From CAXTSE01 sp035554115 (GTDB lineage: Bacteria; Actinomycetota; Actinomycetes; Actinomycetales; Microbacteriaceae): DNA of 27,641 nt. The position numbers were made by a program, and so were the translations under genes. This document shows, piece after piece, positions 14,810 through 25,215 of the stretch. The DNA lies in NCBI GenBank assembly GCA_035554115.1, contig DATMIW010000018.1:1-27641 (forward strand), in the 5' to 3' direction. Within the stretch, counting starts at the first letter, position 1. Every line of letters begins with the position of its first letter. The notes below the pieces were generated by a model. It was not told the origin of the DNA. It did no database searches and saw only the letters and a program-made list of their open reading frames with translations.

Positions 14810-14844
14810 CCGCACGACCACGACCACGACCAGAAGGGAACACC

Positions 14845-15783
14845 ATGACCACCCCAGCTATCGACATCCGCGGTCTGCGGAAGTCCTACAAAGACAAGCT
14901 CGTGCTCGACGGAATCGACCTCTCGGTCAGCGCCGGTACCGTCACCGCCTTGCTCGGCCCGAATGGCGCCGGCAAGACCACGACCGTGCACATTCTCAGC
15001 ACACTCGTCCGGCCCGACGGCGGCACGGCGACCGTGAACGGATGCAACGTCGTGCGCGATCCGGGCGGCGTGCGGGCCGCGATCGGGCTAACCGGCCAGT
15101 TCTCGGCGGTCGACGGTCTGCTTACCGGCGAAGAGAACCTGCTGCTCATGGCCCGGCTGCGCCACCTCGGTGCGAAGCGCTCCAAGACGCGCACCGCCGA
15201 GTTGCTCGAACAATTCGACCTCGTCGAAGCCGCCCGCAAACCTCTCGCCACCTACTCCGGCGGGATGAAGCGCCGCCTCGACCTGGCGATGACCCTCGTC
15301 GCAGCGCCGAGCGTCATCTTCCTTGACGAACCCACAACAGGCCTCGATCCGCGCAGCCGTCACACCATGTGGGATATCGTGCGCAGCCTCGTCGCCGACG
15401 GCACGACCGTGCTGCTCACCACCCAATACCTCAACGAGGCCGACGAGCTCGCCGACCGCATCGCGGTGCTCGACGGCGGCCGCATCGTCGCCGAGGGAAC
15501 GCCCGACGAGCTCAAGCGACTCGTGCCGGGCGGCCACATCCGACTCAGATTTGCCGATAGCGAGGCGCTCGACTCCGCCTCGGGCCTGCTCAGCGAATCC
15601 GCCCGCGACGAGTCGACGCTCACCCTCACGGTGCCGAGTGCCGGCGGGGTGAGCACGCTGCGTACAGTGCTCGACCGCCTCGGGGCGGCGGGCCTCGAGG
15701 TCGACGACCTCAGCATCCACACCCCCGACCTCGATGACGTGTTCTTCGCCCTTACGGGCGCGACGAAAGGAAGCGAATCATGA
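14845..15783 (+). CDS. ABC transporter ATP-binding protein, DrrA-like
   Basis: This is the ATPase of an ABC-2 type exporter, 312 residues. It has Walker A GPNGAGKT (38-45), Q-loop GLTGQFSAVD (81-90), signature YSGGM (137-141), Walker B VIFLDEP (157-163) and TTQYLNEADELADR with the late switch. The sequence after about residue 225 forms the extra C-terminal domain of daunorubicin-resistance (DRR) type ATPases. The ATG has AGAAGGGAA 4-5 nt upstream, preceded by a three-unit CACGAC tandem repeat. The stop overlaps the permease ATG (ATGA). It powers export of an unidentified, probably amphipathic compound. Confidence 0.94.
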   Translation: MTTPAIDIRGLRKSYKDKLVLDGIDLSVSAGTVTALLGPNGAGKTTTVHILSTLVRPDGGTATVNGCNVVRDPGGVRAAIGLTGQFSAVDGLLTGEENLLLMARLRHLGAKRSKTRTAELLEQFDLVEAARKPLATYSGGMKRRLDLAMTLVAAPSVIFLDEPTTGLDPRSRHTMWDIVRSLVADGTTVLLTTQYLNEADELADRIAVLDGGRIVAEGTPDELKRLVPGGHIRLRFADSEALDSASGLLSESARDESTLTLTVPSAGGVSTLRTVLDRLGAAGLEVDDLSIHTPDLDDVFFALTGATKGSES

Positions 15784-16631
15784 CCACCTTGACTGCCCAG
15801 CGGCCGACCGCCGCACGTCCACCGCGCGCGACCGCATCCCGCAGCTCCCACGTCGTCGCCGATGCGCTCACGATGATGCGCCGCAATCTGCTGCATATGG
15901 TGCGCTACCCCGGACTGTCGATGTTCACAATCCTCGGGCCGGTGGTGATTCTGCTGCTGTTCGTGTTCGTATTCGGTGGCACCCTCGGTGCAGGCCTCCC
16001 CGGTGTGGACCCCGCGGGCGGCCGCGACGCGTACCTCGCGTACGTCGTTCCCGGCATCCTGCTCATCACGATCGCGGGTACCGCAAGCGGCGCGGCGATC
16101 ACCGTCGCGATGGATATGACCGAGGGCATCACGGCGCGGTTCCGCACCATGGCGATCTCGCGCGCCTCGGTGCTCGCCGGGCATGTGCTCGGCAACACGA
16201 TCCAGGGCATCATCGCCGTCACCCTCGTGCTCGGTGTGGCACTGCTGGTCGGGTTCCGGCCCACCGCATCCCTCGGCGAGTGGATCGCCACAGTCGGCCT
16301 GGTTGTGCTTCTCGCCTTTGCGATCAGCTGGCTCGGCGTCGCCATGGGGATGCAGTCGAAGACCGTCGAGACGGCGAGCAATCTGCCGCTCATTTTGACC
16401 GTTCTGCCGATGCTAGGAAGCGGTTTCGTCCCCACGGGCTCGATGCCCGCATGGCTCCAGGCGTTCGCGCAATATCAGCCGTTTACGACGTTCATCGAGA
16501 CGGTCCGCAGCCTGCTGCTGGGCACACCGCTCGGGAACAACGGCTGGCTCGCACTGGGATGGGTCGTCGTGATCGCGGTCGGCGGCTACATCTGGTCGAT
16601 GGCCATCTACGAGCGGAAGTCGGTGCGCTGA
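15780..16631 (+). CDS. ABC-2 type transporter permease, DrrB-like
   Basis: This is a 283-residue membrane partner of the ATPase encoded just before, with which it overlaps by 4 bp. An N-terminal amphipathic stretch (ALTMMRRNLLHMVRYPG) leads into six hydrophobic segments at about 48-64, 93-114, 134-158, 170-187, 200-215 and 258-275. The motif YLAYVVPGILLIT before TM2 and SGFVPTGSMPAWLQAFAQYQPFT between the last two TMs are typical of the ABC-2/DrrB family. It is the last gene of the RHH operon. Confidence 0.94.
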   Translation: MTTLTAQRPTAARPPRATASRSSHVVADALTMMRRNLLHMVRYPGLSMFTILGPVVILLLFVFVFGGTLGAGLPGVDPAGGRDAYLAYVVPGILLITIAGTASGAAITVAMDMTEGITARFRTMAISRASVLAGHVLGNTIQGIIAVTLVLGVALLVGFRPTASLGEWIATVGLVVLLAFAISWLGVAMGMQSKTVETASNLPLILTVLPMLGSGFVPTGSMPAWLQAFAQYQPFTTFIETVRSLLLGTPLGNNGWLALGWVVVIAVGGYIWSMAIYERKSVR

Positions 16632-16650
16632 GGCCGCCGGCCGCTGAGGG

Positions 16651-17298
16651 TCAGCCGGCGGAGATGCCGAAGAGTCCACCCCGGTGCTGGGGCGACTCGA
16701 TCTCGTCGACAATCGCGCGAGCGAGATCCGCCGCCGATAGCCGTGGGGAGGCGTGCACCGGGGCCTCGCCGTCGGCCACCAGGTGGTAAGTGCCTGAGCC
16801 CTCAACGGGGTCGTCGCCGCCGAACTCGAGGGGCGGGCTGAGATAGAACCAGTCCAGGCCAGCAGGGGCCGTACGCTCGAGCGCGTCAATAACATCGACC
16901 ATGGCGTCGATCTCGGGACGCCACTCCTCCGGCACCTCGAAACTCTCGGCGATGCGCGGCCCGCCGGGAACCGTCCGGCGGGAACTGTAGCCACCGACAA
17001 CAGCCCAGGTGCTGGATGCGGCCGCGGCCAGCCGCGCAATGTCGCCGTAGACGGAGGCGAAGTCGGCCTCCAGCTCACCGCGAGGTGACAGGGCGCCGAC
17101 TACCGCATCCGCACCGTCGACCGCCCGGACGCGGACGTCCGGGTCGAGCAGCGAGCCCGTCTCGTACCGCACACCGGCGATCGGGGATGAGGCGGGCCCG
17201 CGGCTCCACGAGGTCACCTGATGCCCGCGCGCGTTCGCTTCGCGGACAATGGCCTCGCCGGAGTAGCCCGTGCCCCCCAGAACCGTGATCTGAGCCAC
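16651..17298 (-). CDS. NAD(P)-binding oxidoreductase, atypical SDR/NmrA-like
   Basis: This is a 215-residue Rossmann-fold protein. VLGGTGYSGEAIVREA (5-20) is the dinucleotide-binding GGxGxxG motif, and NARGHQVTSWSRG supplies the second strand, with an Arg after the strand suggesting NADPH. GADAVVGALSP and WFYLSPPLEFGG belong to the family of small NAD(P)H-binding proteins (YwnB/YhfK-like) that often act on flavins, biliverdin or quinones. There is no classical YxxxK. The GTG start is preceded by GAGAGGGATGAGG. It lies 28 nt after the APC permease on the same strand and could be its last operon gene, but it is also found alone elsewhere. Confidence 0.83.
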   Translation of the reverse strand: MAQITVLGGTGYSGEAIVREANARGHQVTSWSRGPASSPIAGVRYETGSLLDPDVRVRAVDGADAVVGALSPRGELEADFASVYGDIARLAAAASSTWAVVGGYSSRRTVPGGPRIAESFEVPEEWRPEIDAMVDVIDALERTAPAGLDWFYLSPPLEFGGDDPVEGSGTYHLVADGEAPVHASPRLSAADLARAIVDEIESPQHRGGLFGISAG

Positions 17299-17326
17299 GC
17301 CTCATCCCTCTCGATCGGACGCCTGA

Positions 17327-18832
17327 TTAGGCGTGTTCTGTTCCAATGCGCTCATAGGCAGCTCGGTTTCGTGTCCGCACCACGAGCGCAACGATAACGC
17401 CCAGGAGCACGCTCACCACGACGACGGCGATTGCCGCAATGTTGAGAGCCGGCCCTCCCGTGTAGAGAGTCGAGCTCGTGACGGTGTCGAGGTTCACCGC
17501 GGCAAACACGGCGATACCAGCCAATATGACGGCAGAGACAATCGGTGCCACAAATCGGTGCCACACATTAGCGCCAGCGACTTTGGTGCGTGCCAGGTAG
17601 GCGACGATTGCCGCGGCGGCGAGCACGAAGAGCACAATGAGCGCGAATCCGGTGGATCCCGAAAGCTGCACAAAAAGGGTGTTCGGGTCGAGCCGCGCGA
17701 CAGCGACGACCACAAGGAACAGCAGGGTAACGATCGACAGCACCACGCTCGCGCGGTAAGGGGATCCGAAACGCGGATGCGGAAGGGCGAAGGCCTTCGG
17801 GAGTACCCCGTCGCGGGCGAGGTTGAACGCATATCGCGCGATCACATTGTGCAGGCTGGTCAGCGACGCGAAGGTGCTGGTGACGATCAGGATGACGACG
17901 ACGTCCCGCCCCGCTGCCCCGAGGTACGTTCCGATGTTCTCGACGACGGCGCCGGCGGGGTTCTGGAAGATGGCTCCGAGCACGTTCTGCGCCCCAAAGC
18001 CCTGGATGATGACCCAGCTCTGCACGGCGTAAAACGCCCCAATGATAGCCACCGCGATGTACGTGGCACGCGGCACGGTCTTGCGCGGGTCGCGCACCTC
18101 GTCGCGGAAAATCGCCGTCGTCTCAATGCCTGAGAACGAGGTGAGCGCGAGCACCGCACCCAGGCCAATGCCAGCGAAGGTAAGGAACTGCGGATCGAAG
18201 CTGAAGATGCCGGGGACGGCATCCCCTGAACCACCCTGGAAAACGACGACAGCGTCATAGACAAGAACGGCAATGACCTCGAGGGCAAGGAGCACCCCGA
18301 GCACCTTGACGGACGAGCTAATGCGCAGATACCCGAGAACGGCGATCACCAAGGCGATGACGATCGAGCCAACCCACCACGGCACCGTCAGGTTGAGCGT
18401 CGTCGCGAAAATGGTTTCGGCGGTGATGCCCACGAACAGCAGGGTGTAGGCGAGGCCCGCTGTGTAGACGATGATCGCCAGGAACCCGGAGCCGAGTCCG
18501 ACGGGGCGACCGAGACCCGCCGTGATGAAAGTGTAGAACGCACCCGCGCGTGGGATCACGCGCGACATCGTGGCGTATCCGACAGCGAACAATGCGATTA
18601 CCGCGGCCAGGACAAGGTAAAGAAGCGGTGCGTTGAGGCCGAAACCGAAGGCGATGACGAGCGGCGCCACGGCGACGGTGATGCCCAGTGGCGCGTTCAT
18701 CGCGAGAACGGTGATGACCAGCTGGAGGGTGCCGAGGTTGCCGTGTAAACGGTGAGTCTCGTCGACAGTGATTTCGTCGCCGGCGATCGCGTCGTCGGCG
18801 ACGACCTCGCGCTCAGGGGTGGATGTGGACAT
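17327..18832 (-). CDS. APC family amino acid/amine permease
   Basis: This is a 501-residue permease with 12 hydrophobic segments of the amino acid-polyamine-organocation superfamily. TM1 with NAPLGITVAVAPL has the unwound Gly segment that binds the substrate carboxylate or amine. TM6 carries SFSGIETTAIFRDEVRDPRKTVPRATY, the family's most conserved block. The last cytoplasmic residues are charged. The sequence before TM1 is acidic (EREVVADDAIAGDEITVDE). It comes 54 nt after the small cupin gene and probably imports the compound handled by the cupin and the monooxygenase. The substrate cannot be told from sequence. Confidence 0.92.
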   Translation of the reverse strand: MSTSTPEREVVADDAIAGDEITVDETHRLHGNLGTLQLVITVLAMNAPLGITVAVAPLVIAFGFGLNAPLLYLVLAAVIALFAVGYATMSRVIPRAGAFYTFITAGLGRPVGLGSGFLAIIVYTAGLAYTLLFVGITAETIFATTLNLTVPWWVGSIVIALVIAVLGYLRISSSVKVLGVLLALEVIAVLVYDAVVVFQGGSGDAVPGIFSFDPQFLTFAGIGLGAVLALTSFSGIETTAIFRDEVRDPRKTVPRATYIAVAIIGAFYAVQSWVIIQGFGAQNVLGAIFQNPAGAVVENIGTYLGAAGRDVVVILIVTSTFASLTSLHNVIARYAFNLARDGVLPKAFALPHPRFGSPYRASVVLSIVTLLFLVVVAVARLDPNTLFVQLSGSTGFALIVLFVLAAAAIVAYLARTKVAGANVWHRFVAPIVSAVILAGIAVFAAVNLDTVTSSTLYTGGPALNIAAIAVVVVSVLLGVIVALVVRTRNRAAYERIGTEHA

Positions 18833-18886
18833 GGGTGTACCTATTTCTTTCGGGAAGAGAGCGTCGCGCGTTGAGGGCTTGCGGAC

Positions 18887-19243
18887 TTAAACGTGCAAAA
18901 ACATGGTGATCGGGCTAGTAGCGGTGAACTTTCCGCTCCAGCCCGGCTCGGTGTAGAGACCTTCGCCCGTGTTCACTTCGAAGGTCGATCCGTCGTCGTT
19001 CGTGACAACGAGGGATCCGGCGGCCAGATATGCGCTCGTCGCCATAGGCATGTTGATGAACTGCAGGCCGCCGACCTCCCACTTCACAGCTGAGACCGAA
19101 CCGGCCTCCCCCTCTTCGCCCGCAATCGGCGAAAGGGTGAGCTCGGATGTTCCCGGCAGGATGACCGTGTAATCCGGCAGTTCGGGAACCACTTCGAAGA
19201 CCGCGTCGGCAATTGAGGCGAGGGAAAGTGGACGTGCAGACAT
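18887..19243 (-). CDS. Small protein, probable cupin fold
   Basis: The product has 118 residues. The ATG at 19243 is chosen over an upstream in-frame start because AAGGAG precedes it by 5 nt. The second half is strand-rich, with Gly turns: GSLVVTNDDGSTFEVNTGEGLYTEPGWSG then TSPITMFLHV. This matches the ending of single-domain Cupin_3-type proteins (a G-x-x-x-x-x-P-x-x-W-x-G turn before the last strands). No clear His metal triad is visible, so a catalytic role is doubtful. It sits between the flavin monooxygenase and the APC permease and is probably co-transcribed. Fold assignment is moderate; function unknown. Confidence 0.6.
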   Translation of the reverse strand: MSARPLSLASIADAVFEVVPELPDYTVILPGTSELTLSPIAGEEGEAGSVSAVKWEVGGLQFINMPMATSAYLAAGSLVVTNDDGSTFEVNTGEGLYTEPGWSGKFTATSPITMFLHV

Positions 19244-19312
19244 GTGAACTCCTTGTGGCGTCATTGCTCTGAATGAGTGGTCGGTGTATCGGGTGAAGCG
19301 TCGAATTGTGGG

Positions 19313-20644
19313 TTACTTTGCCGCGAACTGGTTCTTCGGGCGGGGGATGCCGAGGCTTTCGCGAAGGGTCGTGCCTTGGTACTCCGTGTGGAACAGTCCC
19401 CGACGCTGCAGCTCGGGCACAACCTCGTCGACAAAAATCTCGAGGGAACCCGCAGCATCGGCGAGGTTGAGGTTGAAGCCATCGGCGGCGTCGGCCACGA
19501 TGTACTCCTCAATCAGGTCGGCCATCGACTCCGGGGTATGGGATTCGGCCTCCCATCGCACCGCATAGGTGGCGAGTTCACGCACCGTCATGTTCTGGTC
19601 GCGAGCCATGCCGAGGTAGTAGTCCTGCATCGTCTTCGAGAACTGCTCGGTTGGCGGCACATAGGGCACCGGGCCGTCGAGCGGGTACGGGTTCAGGTCG
19701 AAGTCGATCAGACCCTTGAGACGCTCGATGCCGATGCGCGGGTCGGCAAGGCCCTCGATCTCGGCCATACGGTCGTCGGCCTCGGCACGGGTGTGTCCCA
19801 TGACGAACGTCAACGACGGGATGATCTTCATGTCATCGGGATTGCGGCCCGCATCCGAGGCCATCGCCTTCGCCTCGGCGTAGAACTGCTTGGCCGGTTC
19901 GATCGGCATGCGGTACGCGAACATGAGGTCGGCAACCTTGGTGGCAAATGCAAGCCCGGCGGGCGAGGCTCCGGCTTGAGCGATCACCGGGTATCCCTGA
20001 ATCGGCCGCACATGGTTGAGCGGGCCTTTGACCTGGAAGAACTTTCCGACGTGGTCGATCGCGTGCTGTTTGGCCGGATCGACGAACTGGCCGGACTCCT
20101 TGTTGCGCAGGAAGGCATCGTCTTCGTAGCTGTCCCACAGCTTGGTGACGACGTTGTAGAACTCCTCGGCACGCTCGTAGCGTTCATCGCGCTGGAGCTC
20201 GTAGCCGTTGAAGTTTTCCGCGGCCTCTCCTGTCGAACCGACAATGTTCCACGAGGCGCGACCACCCGACAGATGGTCGAGCGAGGCGAACATGCGGGCA
20301 ACATTGAAGGGCTCGGAGTAGGTCGTGCTCGCCGTGATCGCGAGGCCGATGTGCTCGGTGTACTGCGCGAGCGCCGCACAGAGCATGAGGGGTTCCCACC
20401 GGGCGGCGTTCGCCGTCAGGGCGAGAATGTCGAGGTCACGCTCCATGACCTGGCCGAGAGTGTCGGCGAGGAAGAGCGTGTGGAACTTGCCACGCTCGGC
20501 CGTCTGCACAATGTGCTTGATGCGCTCGAAATCGAGCGGATCGGCAGGTGCGTCAGGCGTTCGCCATGCGCCGGGATGCATACCGCCCCAGACGTCGTAG
20601 ATAACGGAAAGGACTGCTTCGCGCTTGGCCACACCTATCTCCAT
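19313..20644 (-). CDS. NtaA/SnaA/DszA-type FMN-dependent monooxygenase
   Basis: This is a 443-residue bacterial luciferase-like enzyme. Relatives oxidise nitrilotriacetate, EDTA, dibenzothiophene sulfone or long alkanes with FMNH2 supplied by a separate reductase. Support comes from FHTLFLADTLG early on, ASTTYSEPFNVARMFASLDHLSGGRASWNIVGS (about 105-137, the FMN-phosphate region), YPVIAQAGASPAG and the C-terminal LRESLGIPRPKNQFA. Length is normal for the group. The ATG has no clear ribosome site; a GC hairpin ends 12 nt upstream. No flavin reductase gene is nearby. It leads a likely operon with the cupin and APC permease. Confidence 0.93.
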   Translation of the reverse strand: MEIGVAKREAVLSVIYDVWGGMHPGAWRTPDAPADPLDFERIKHIVQTAERGKFHTLFLADTLGQVMERDLDILALTANAARWEPLMLCAALAQYTEHIGLAITASTTYSEPFNVARMFASLDHLSGGRASWNIVGSTGEAAENFNGYELQRDERYERAEEFYNVVTKLWDSYEDDAFLRNKESGQFVDPAKQHAIDHVGKFFQVKGPLNHVRPIQGYPVIAQAGASPAGLAFATKVADLMFAYRMPIEPAKQFYAEAKAMASDAGRNPDDMKIIPSLTFVMGHTRAEADDRMAEIEGLADPRIGIERLKGLIDFDLNPYPLDGPVPYVPPTEQFSKTMQDYYLGMARDQNMTVRELATYAVRWEAESHTPESMADLIEEYIVADAADGFNLNLADAAGSLEIFVDEVVPELQRRGLFHTEYQGTTLRESLGIPRPKNQFAAK

Positions 20645-20655
20645 TGCTATGCGTG

Positions 20656-20722
20656 CCTGCCCCCCGACAATGGGAGGCAGGAAATCTCTCTAAACATTAC
20701 ATCTGTCATAAAGGATGCACAA
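20656..20722 (-). promoter_or_regulatory. Monooxygenase promoter and 5' leader hairpin
   Basis: On the minus strand TTGTGC (20722-20717) and TAATGT (20699-20694) are separated by 17 nt. Downstream in the leader, CCTGCCTCCC and GGGGGGCAGG (20681-20656) form a 10-bp stem with one T-G pair and a 6-nt ATTGTC loop. The hairpin holds the only G-rich stretch before the ATG, so it could mask the ribosome site, or act as an operator palindrome. Confidence 0.6.
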
Positions 20723-20816
20723 GCTGACCTGTGTTTGAGTTCGAGAAGGGCGCACAAACGCAGACGTGTAGCCTGTGGACAACGGGCCACCGAGGCTCCT
20801 TGAGGAGCACGAAATC

Positions 20817-20963
20817 ATGGGCGACAAGTCCGCGCGTAAAGAGACCGGCAAGACTGCGGCATCCAAATCTCTCAAAGAAAAGCGCAGCGCCAAAGCTGAC
20901 AAAAAGGCCGCCAACGCGCGCAGCGAGAACACGGACGCCGTGACGAAGGTCAAGAACCGCTAG
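20817..20963 (+). CDS. Small lysine-rich conserved actinobacterial protein
   Basis: The product has 48 residues, beginning MGDKSARKETGKTAASKSLKEK, very rich in Lys, Ala and Ser and without hydrophobic segments. Small proteins of this type, starting MGDKS and containing KSLKEKR, are frequent in actinobacteria and uncharacterised; nucleic-acid contact is plausible from charge only. GAGGAG lies 9 nt before the ATG and forms part of a GCTCC-TTGA-GGAGC mini-hairpin (20795-20808). The stop is 5 nt from the stop of the convergent acyl-CoA oxidase gene. Confidence 0.8.
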   Translation: MGDKSARKETGKTAASKSLKEKRSAKADKKAANARSENTDAVTKVKNR

Positions 20964-20968
20964 ATGAG

Positions 20969-23011
20969 CTAGTGGGTGTGCTTTTCGGGCACGGGGGTCT
21001 CTCCGCGGGCCGCCCGCTCGGCGTAGTAAGCCCGCGCCTCATCCTGACGTTCGCGTTCCTGACCGCTCGCGATCGGGGCTCGGAGATGTTCCGGTTCAAA
21101 GCCGAACGCCTCGACCAGGTCGAGAGCGTGCGGCCGAAGCCGCGGCAGCAAGCGGTCATCGATATAGTCGGTGACCGCGGATGCGCGGGCCGGCGACAGT
21201 CGACCGTGGATGAGGTACCAGGCGGCGTGCTTTTCGATCAACGAGAAGCCGAAGAGGTCGCGCAACCAGGTGAGCACCTGCTTGGTCTCCGGGTGCTCGA
21301 TGCCCTCCACGGCATCGGTGAATGCCTCCCATTCGAGGAGTTCGGCGTGCGCATAGGCGGCCTCGATGAGCTCGTTCTGATTGGCATTGAACAGCGCCGC
21401 ACCATCGGCGACACTGAGCTTCGCGATGCCGCGCAGCCGGGAGGCGAGCTCGGCGACCATTGTCTGCACGCGATCCGTCAGCAATTGCCGTTGCGCCTCG
21501 CTGCCGCGCACGTACCCGATCGAACGGGCAGTCGACCCGAAGTCGACGACATTTTGCGCGAAGGCGCGCAGCCCTGAGCGGTTGACGGCCACCTCACCCA
21601 CCTGCTGGGCGACAAGACCGGCGATGGCCGCCGCATCCGCGCCTTTGAGGGATGCGGCATAGTCGGCCAGCAGACGCTTGGCCACCAGCTGGAGCAGCAC
21701 ATTGTTGTCGCCCTCGAAGGTGACGTACACGTCGAGGTCTTGCCGCAGCTGGGTGAAACGGTTTTCGGCGAGGAAGCCCGCTCCCCCGCACGCCTCGCGG
21801 CACTCCTGCAGAACGTCGAGAGCCGTCCAGGTGCTGAAGGGCTTGAGCGCTGCGGCTATCGTCTCAAGCTCTTGCCGATCGGCATCGGTAGCCTGCCTGC
21901 CCGAGAAGACGCCGTCAAACTTTTCAAGAAAGCGTTCATGCGCAAAGGACATGGCGTAGGTGGTGGCGAGCCGTGGCAGCAGGCGGCGCTGATGGCGCTG
22001 GTAGTCGAGAAGGACGACCTCTTCGCCCCCGGCATCCGCGAATTGGCGGCGTTCTGAGGCGTAGCGCAGCGCGATGGTGAGGGCCAGCTTGCTCGCGATT
22101 GTGGCCGCTCCGTCAAGCGAAACGCGGCCCTGCACGAGTGTGCCGATCATGGTGAAGAAGCGGCGACCAGGGCTGGGAATGGGTGACGAATAGACGCCGG
22201 CCTCGTCGACATTCCCGTAGCGGTTGAGCAGATTGGTGCGCGGCACCCGCACGCCGGTGAAATGGAGGCGACCGTTGTCGATCCCGTTCAGCCCGCCCTT
22301 GAGACCGTCGTCATCGCCGCCGATGCCGGGCAGGAAGTTCTTGCCGTCGCGGATCGGCACGTAGAGAGCGTGGACCCCGTGATTAGTTCCGGCGACGATC
22401 AGTTGCGCAAACACGACGGCGGCCTGGCCGTCGATTGCGGCGTTGCCGAGATAGTCCTTCCAGGCGGCCCGGAACGGTGTATCGATGACGAACTCGTCGG
22501 TCTCGGGGTCGTAGGTGGCAGTTGTCGCAATGCTGGCGACGTCAGAGCCGTGACCCGACTCGGTCATTGCGAACGCACCGGGAACCGCGAGACTCATGGC
22601 GCCGGGCAGGAACGCCTCATGATGCGGCTCGGTGCCGAGATGCAGGATGGCGGCGCCGAACAGGCCCCACTGCACCCCCGACTTGATCTGGAGCGATGGA
22701 TCGGCGGTGACGAACTCTTCGAACGCCGCGATATTGCCGCCATGGTCGTTGCCGCCGCCCAGGTGTGTGGGGAACGCGCGATGCACGCTCTTCTCATCCA
22801 CGAGTAGTTGCAGCTGTTGCCGGGTGCGCAGTCGGTGCTCGCGCATCCCGAGCAGCGGATCGCGCTGGAACTCGGGTCGCGCGGCCAGGGCGCGCGAATG
22901 GCGCCGTGCCTCAGCCCAGCGCCCCATGAGCAATTCACCGAGGGCTTCCACGTCTATGTGCGCCGAAGCGCTGCGGTCGTTCTCGGTGGCACGGCCGATC
23001 AGGTCAGTCAC
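20969..23011 (-). CDS. Acyl-CoA oxidase / acyl-CoA dehydrogenase family protein
   Basis: This is a 680-residue FAD flavoprotein of acyl-CoA oxidase layout, catalysing alpha,beta-desaturation of acyl-CoA. MTESGHGSDV (about 149-158) is the FAD/substrate motif, WKDYLGNAAIDG and GGLNGIDNGRLHFTGVRVPR follow, and VTFEGDNNVLLQL carries the catalytic base Glu433. The long C-terminal alpha region is the second dimer domain found in oxidases. A GTG at 23017 is also in frame, but GGAGG touches it; the GTG at 23011 has GGAGG with 6-nt spacing and is preferred. It stands alone, so its role in beta-oxidation is inferred from family. Confidence 0.9.
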   Translation of the reverse strand: MTDLIGRATENDRSASAHIDVEALGELLMGRWAEARRHSRALAARPEFQRDPLLGMREHRLRTRQQLQLLVDEKSVHRAFPTHLGGGNDHGGNIAAFEEFVTADPSLQIKSGVQWGLFGAAILHLGTEPHHEAFLPGAMSLAVPGAFAMTESGHGSDVASIATTATYDPETDEFVIDTPFRAAWKDYLGNAAIDGQAAVVFAQLIVAGTNHGVHALYVPIRDGKNFLPGIGGDDDGLKGGLNGIDNGRLHFTGVRVPRTNLLNRYGNVDEAGVYSSPIPSPGRRFFTMIGTLVQGRVSLDGAATIASKLALTIALRYASERRQFADAGGEEVVLLDYQRHQRRLLPRLATTYAMSFAHERFLEKFDGVFSGRQATDADRQELETIAAALKPFSTWTALDVLQECREACGGAGFLAENRFTQLRQDLDVYVTFEGDNNVLLQLVAKRLLADYAASLKGADAAAIAGLVAQQVGEVAVNRSGLRAFAQNVVDFGSTARSIGYVRGSEAQRQLLTDRVQTMVAELASRLRGIAKLSVADGAALFNANQNELIEAAYAHAELLEWEAFTDAVEGIEHPETKQVLTWLRDLFGFSLIEKHAAWYLIHGRLSPARASAVTDYIDDRLLPRLRPHALDLVEAFGFEPEHLRAPIASGQERERQDEARAYYAERAARGETPVPEKHTH

Positions 23012-23172
23012 GATCACCCTCCGTTTCAGTCCGCGTCGTCAGGATGCAACGGTACGTCGGGTGTCACCACACGTCCATCGGGTGGTGGGCCTCCGACCAG
23101 CAAGGTGAGCTCCGCGGGTCAAAGGCTGTGGGATTCGGACAAAGGGGCGGGTGTCAACGGGCGCCGTCATCG

Positions 23173-25149
<1,977 letters not shown>

Positions 25150-25203
25150 GTGTTCACCTTATGCGCGGCCACCGACGGCGGGATCCGTATCCACAGGCGC
25201 CGT

Positions 25204-25215
25204 TAGCCTGAGGAG
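25204..25215 (+). promoter_or_regulatory. Putative -10 of a leaderless EamA gene
   Basis: TAGCCT (25204-25209) lies 6 nt before the ATG at 25216. The GAGGAG in between abuts the ATG and is too close to serve as a ribosome site. No good -35 was found. Confidence 0.4.

Noticed and set aside
16634..16661. CCGCCGGC/GCCGGCGG hairpin between the permease and the oxidoreductase as terminator
   Set aside because: The stem is strong, but it overlaps the oxidoreductase stop codon and no T-tract follows on either strand.
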